A DNA stretch of 8,305 bases, from positions 1 through 8,305 of the forward strand of contig CAJOQZ010000259.1 of assembly GCA_905236585.1 (NCBI GenBank), in the 5' to 3' direction. Source of the DNA: an uncultured Lachnospiraceae bacterium (GTDB lineage Bacteria > Bacillota > Clostridia > Lachnospirales > Lachnospiraceae). The notes under the pieces were generated by a model. The model was not told the DNA's origin. It made no database searches and saw nothing but the letters and a program-made list of their open reading frames with translations. Numbering within the stretch: the first letter of the stretch is position 1; each line of letters starts with the position of its first letter. Positions 5,325-8,305 of the stretch are shown here, in pieces. A program made the position numbers and the translations under genes.

Positions 5325-7667
5325 ATGACATTAAAAGAAATCGGCATTCAGGAATCTGCGATCATCCGCTCCGTCGGCGGCTTCGGCGATCTGCGGCAGC
5401 ATTTTTTAGATATGGGCGTGATCCCCGGCACCGAGGTGACCGTGATAAAGTACGCCCCCATGGGCGATCCGATGGAGATCATGCTCCACGGTTATGAACT
5501 GACCCTTCGCCTGGCGGACGCCGACCAGATTGAAGTGGAACCGCTTTCCGCCGCATCAGTCGAAATGCCGCATGCCGCACAAAAACCGATCGCGCACCCG
5601 GGACTCGGTGAAGGAGGCAAATATCACGCAAAAGGAAGCGGCGATCCGCTCCCGGACAAAACCATATTGACCTTTGCCTTAGTCGGCAACCAGAACAGCG
5701 GCAAGACCACGCTTTTTAACCAGTTGACCGGCGCCAATCAGCATGTCGGCAACTTTCCCGGCGTTACCGTCGACCGCAAAGACGGTGCAATCCGCGGGCA
5801 CAAACACACCCAGATTACCGACCTGCCCGGCATTTATTCGATGTCGCCCTATTCTTCCGAAGAGATCGTTTCCCGGAATTTCGTTTTGGAAGAGCATCCC
5901 CATGGAATCATCAACATTGTGGATGCGACCAATATCGAGCGCAACCTGTATCTTACCATGCAGCTCCTTGAAATGAACATTCCGATGGTCATTGCGCTTA
6001 ACATGATGGACGAAGTGCGCCAAAACGGCGGAACGATCGACATCAACCGCCTCGAGAACCAACTCGGCGCACCGGTCATCCCAATCTCCGCCGCTAAAAA
6101 CGAGGGCGTCGACGAACTTGTCGACCACGCCCTCCACGTCGCCCATTATCAGGAGCGTCCCGGACGGCAGGATTTCTGCGATGAGCAGGACGCCGGCGGC
6201 GCCGTCCACCGCTGCATCCACGCGGTCAGCCACATCATAGAAGACCACGCCTTGCGTGCCGGACTGCCGCTTCGTTTTTGCGCGACCAAGATCATTGAAG
6301 GCGACGATCTGATTTTAGAGCGTTTATCCCTCGATCCGAACGAAAAGGAAACCGTGGAGCATCTGGTAAAACAGATGGAGGCTGAACGCGGACTCGACCG
6401 AAGCGCCGCGATCGCAGACATGCGGTTTTCTTTTATCACGAAAATCGCCTCGGCGACCGTTCATAAGCCGCACGAAAGCAAGGAGCGCATCCGAAGCGAA
6501 CGCATTGACCGCATCCTCACCGGAAAATATACGGCGATCCCCTGCTTTATCGGCATCATGGGGCTTGTCTTTTTCTTAACATTCAACGTCATCGGCGCAT
6601 GGCTGCAGGAACTTCTCGAAATCGGCGTGGACGCCTTTACTACGGCAGTCGCCGACGCCATGTCTTCCGTCGGTGTAAACGTAGTTCTGCATGGACTGAT
6701 CGTTGAGGGAATCTTCGCAGGCGTCGGCAGCGTCCTATCCTTCCTGCCGATCATCGTCACGCTCTTTTTCTTTTTGTCGATTCTCGAAGACAGCGGCTAT
6801 ATTGCCCGTGTTGCCTTTTTCATGGACAAACTGCTGCGGCATATCGGGCTATCGGGACGTTCGATCGTTCCGCTTCTGATCGGCTTCGGCTGCACCGTTC
6901 CCGCCGTCATGTCGACGCGGACGCTGCCGAGCGAGCGCGACCGGAAAATGACGATCCTTCTTACGCCGTTTATGAGCTGCTCCGCAAAAGTTCCGATCTA
7001 CGCGTTTTTTGTCAGCGCATTTTTCCCGGGGCGGGGCGGACTGATTATCACGGGTCTTTATGTCTTAGGGATCGTTGTCGGCATCCTGATCGCCTATCTG
7101 TTCAAGGGAACGCTTTTTTCCGGCGAAGCAGTTCCTTTTGTCATGGAACTGCCGAATTACCGGATGCCCGGCGCAAGGAACGTCGCGCAGCTGCTCTGGG
7201 AAAAAGCGAAGGACTTTTTACAGCGGGCATTCTCGGTCATCCTGATCGCAACGATTGCGGTATGGATCTTCGAACATTTCGACTTGCATTTTAACATAGT
7301 CTCTGACACCGGCGAGAGCATTCTTGCCACGATCTCGAACCTGTTCGCTCCGCTTTTTGCACCCATCGGGCTAAATGACTGGCGCGTCGTCACATCCTTA
7401 GTCAGCGGATTTATGGCAAAAGAAAGCGTCGTCTCCACCCTCGAAGTTCTGTTCGGCGGCTCGGTAGAAACGGCGCTCTCATCGCTTGCATCGGCTTCGC
7501 TGCTTGTATTTTCTTTGCTTTATACGCCCTGCGTCGCCGCGATCGCTTCGGTAAAGCGGGAACTCGGCGGCAGGTGGGCGCTTCTCTTAGTCCTCTGGCA
7601 ATGCGTCATTGCCTGGATCGCCGCGCTTTTAGTACGCCTGATCGGACTTGCCTTCGGGCTGTCATGA
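5325..7667 (+). CDS. feoB: FeoA-FeoB fusion, ferrous iron transporter
   Basis: This 780-residue GTP-dependent Fe(II) importer of the cytoplasmic membrane has FeoA fused in front of FeoB. Residues 1-75 are a FeoA SH3-like domain, with GDLRQHFLDMGVIPGTEVTV and the GYELTLR strand; 76-113 is a flexible linker. The G domain follows: G1 GNQNSGKT (121-128), G2 region GNFPGVTV (142-149), G3 DLPG (166-169), G4 NMMD (226-229), G5 SAAK (255-258). A helical GDI-like segment spans about 280-385. The membrane part (from about 402) contains the conserved Gate motifs FGCTVPA (521-527), SCSAKVP (551-557), MAKESVV (697-703) and YTPCVAAIA, whose cysteines are proposed to line the iron path. The ATG has AAAGGA 8 nt upstream. 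Fusion ensures equal amounts of FeoA and FeoB and is known in anaerobic Clostridia and Bacteroidota. The gene diverges from the histidine kinase, and its stop codon overlaps that of the convergent Cys-rich gene. All motifs are intact. Confidence 0.96.
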   Translation: MTLKEIGIQESAIIRSVGGFGDLRQHFLDMGVIPGTEVTVIKYAPMGDPMEIMLHGYELTLRLADADQIEVEPLSAASVEMPHAAQKPIAHPGLGEGGKYHAKGSGDPLPDKTILTFALVGNQNSGKTTLFNQLTGANQHVGNFPGVTVDRKDGAIRGHKHTQITDLPGIYSMSPYSSEEIVSRNFVLEEHPHGIINIVDATNIERNLYLTMQLLEMNIPMVIALNMMDEVRQNGGTIDINRLENQLGAPVIPISAAKNEGVDELVDHALHVAHYQERPGRQDFCDEQDAGGAVHRCIHAVSHIIEDHALRAGLPLRFCATKIIEGDDLILERLSLDPNEKETVEHLVKQMEAERGLDRSAAIADMRFSFITKIASATVHKPHESKERIRSERIDRILTGKYTAIPCFIGIMGLVFFLTFNVIGAWLQELLEIGVDAFTTAVADAMSSVGVNVVLHGLIVEGIFAGVGSVLSFLPIIVTLFFFLSILEDSGYIARVAFFMDKLLRHIGLSGRSIVPLLIGFGCTVPAVMSTRTLPSERDRKMTILLTPFMSCSAKVPIYAFFVSAFFPGRGGLIITGLYVLGIVVGILIAYLFKGTLFSGEAVPFVMELPNYRMPGARNVAQLLWEKAKDFLQRAFSVILIATIAVWIFEHFDLHFNIVSDTGESILATISNLFAPLFAPIGLNDWRVVTSLVSGFMAKESVVSTLEVLFGGSVETALSSLASASLLVFSLLYTPCVAAIASVKRELGGRWALLLVLWQCVIAWIAALLVRLIGLAFGLS
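7662..7667. other. Shared palindromic stop site TCATGA of two convergent genes
   Basis: The plus-strand feoA-feoB gene ends with TGA at 7665-7667 and the minus-strand Cys-rich gene ends with TGA read from 7664-7662. The palindrome TCATGA therefore holds both stop codons and the genes overlap tail-to-tail by 6 bp. No intergenic space or terminator hairpin with a U-tract exists here. Confidence 0.9.
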
Positions 7668-7829
7668 TTCTTTCTCTTTGCTTGCACAATGCGGGCAGCC
7701 CGGTCCTCCGGTACAGCCGCCGCAGCCGCACCCGCCGCCTTTTGCGTTGCGGATGATGGTGCGAAGCGCCGCTCCAACGAAGGCGGCAACCGCCAAAAAT
7801 GCAATTATGTTTCCAAGAATAGCAGACAT
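7662..7829 (-). CDS. FeoB-associated Cys-rich membrane protein
   Basis: This 55-residue protein has one membrane helix at the N-terminus (about 4-24), a short basic stretch (RTIIRNAK), then a Gly/Cys cluster with cysteines at 34, 36, 39, 45 and 48 (CGCGGC and CPHC) and a charged end. This layout matches the small FeoB-associated Cys-rich family (PF12669), encoded after feoB in many Clostridia; a role as an accessory or metal-binding partner of FeoB is assumed, not proven. The ATG at 7829 is chosen over the upstream in-frame start at 7889 because AAGGAG (7837-7842) lies 7 nt before it and the longer frame would overlap the preceding gene. It starts 16 bp after the stop of the minus-strand feoB, so it belongs to that operon. 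Its TGA overlaps the stop of the convergent feoA-feoB gene. Confidence 0.88.
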   Translation of the reverse strand: MSAILGNIIAFLAVAAFVGAALRTIIRNAKGGGCGCGGCTGGPGCPHCASKEKES

Positions 7830-7836
7830 CTTTTCT

Positions 7837-7842
7837 CTCCTT
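7837..7842 (-). promoter_or_regulatory. Ribosome binding site fixing the start of the Cys-rich protein
   Basis: AAGGAG on the minus strand is 7 nt upstream of the ATG at 7829 and lies in the 16-bp gap after the feoB stop codon. It supports the 55-residue form over a 75-residue reading that would begin inside feoB. Confidence 0.7.
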
Positions 7843-7845
7843 ATT

Positions 7846-8305
7846 TTAAGCGGCGGCATCCACGCTCGTAAGCGTCCGAATCGCTGCATCCGGGCGGTAC
7901 CCCGGACGGAAGATCAGGTAAAGCAGTCCGACGAGCGCCGCCAGACCCGCTACCGTTCCGATGCCGAACGCCACTTCCCCAACGATCAATCCTCCGACAT
8001 TGTAGACGATCAAGGCAAGCACGTACGCCCACGCCGTCATGTAGCCGATTGCCGCCCATGTCCATTTTGCGTTGTTCATTTCGCGTTTAATCGCCCCGAT
8101 CGCCGCGAAGCACGGTGCGCACAACAGGTTGAATACCATGAACGCAAACGCCGCAATCGGTGTGAAGTCCAAAGCGACCCGGCTCCAGATTCCTTCGCCT
8201 TCTTCGCCCAATTCCTCACCTGCAGCCTCTTCGTCGTAATTATACAATACGCCGAACGTACCGACGACTTCCTCTTTTGCCACAAGACCCGTCACTGTCG
8301 CAACC
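7846..8305 (-). CDS. feoB: Second FeoB ferrous iron transporter, C-terminal part (5' end outside window)
   Basis: The last 152 residues are visible; the gene enters from the right edge and the first complete codon is GTT (8304-8302). The sequence opens with VATVTGLVAKEEVVGTFGVL, the conserved FeoB Gate segment. A loop rich in Glu and Asp (EEAAGEELGEEGEG) follows, then a helix with the conserved LLCAPCFAAIGAIKRE motif and two more membrane helices ending in LLYLIFRPGYRPD. In the fusion protein the equivalent motif is LLYTPCVAAIASVKRE, so the two FeoBs are related but clearly diverged; this one has the acidic loop and an extra C-terminal helix. The G domain lies outside the window, so whether a FeoA domain is fused cannot be told. 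The Cys-rich partner gene follows after 16 bp, suggesting an operon. Confidence 0.92.
   Translation of the reverse strand, partial: VATVTGLVAKEEVVGTFGVLYNYDEEAAGEELGEEGEGIWSRVALDFTPIAAFAFMVFNLLCAPCFAAIGAIKREMNNAKWTWAAIGYMTAWAYVLALIVYNVGGLIVGEVAFGIGTVAGLAALVGLLYLIFRPGYRPDAAIRTLTSVDAAA

Noticed and set aside
5679..6248. 189-codon antisense frame inside feoB
   Set aside because: It is a shadow of the conserved G-domain coding sequence on the other strand, with no motif of its own.
7662..7889. 75-residue version of the Cys-rich protein
   Set aside because: Its first 20 residues would be encoded inside the preceding feoB gene in another frame; the ATG at 7829 has a good ribosome binding site and gives the usual family length.

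Overview
The window looks like a chromosomal piece of a Gram-positive anaerobe of the class Clostridia, probably Lachnospirales. The grounds are gene content rather than any marker gene: a FeoA-FeoB fusion, a FeoB-associated Cys-rich mini-protein, a 7TM hybrid histidine kinase with receiver and Hpt domains, a LytTR/DUF3021 pair and a DUF3798 lipoprotein, together with purine-rich ribosome binding sites. The species cannot be read from the sequence.

Left part (1-1830, minus strand). A LytTR DNA-binding regulator overlaps a four-helix DUF3021 membrane protein by 11 bp. After a 71-bp gap with no visible terminator comes a DUF3798 substrate-binding-like lipoprotein that runs off the left edge. 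Upstream of the regulator is a sigma-70-type promoter (17-bp spacer). Just above its -35 box are two direct repeats exactly 21 bp apart, the two-helical-turn geometry used by LytTR proteins, so autoregulation is likely.

Repeat island (1865-2160). There are three head-to-tail copies of an 81-82 bp unit, each containing a stem-loop core. A final core in inverted orientation forms a long hairpin just downstream of the kinase stop codon. Open frames through it are repeat translations, not genes.

Centre (2192-5011, minus strand). One large hybrid histidine kinase (7TM, PAS, HisKA, HATPase, receiver, Hpt) has no separate response regulator beside it.

Divergent intergenic region (5018-5324). It carries a 72-bp near-perfect inverted repeat with 24/23-nt arms, and promoters for the kinase and for feoAB. 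Two smaller symmetric elements lie at the feoAB promoter and a short GC hairpin lies in its leader.

Right part (5325-8305). A FeoA-FeoB fusion for ferrous iron uptake on the plus strand meets a second iron system on the minus strand head-on: the C-terminal part of a different FeoB, then a 55-aa FeoB-associated Cys-rich membrane protein. The two convergent genes share the 6-bp palindrome TCATGA, which supplies both stop codons, so there is no intergenic terminator. The window thus joins two Fe(II) transporters, a multistep phosphorelay sensor and a LytTR-controlled lipoprotein unit. A functional link between the sensor and iron is only an inference from the shared divergent region.
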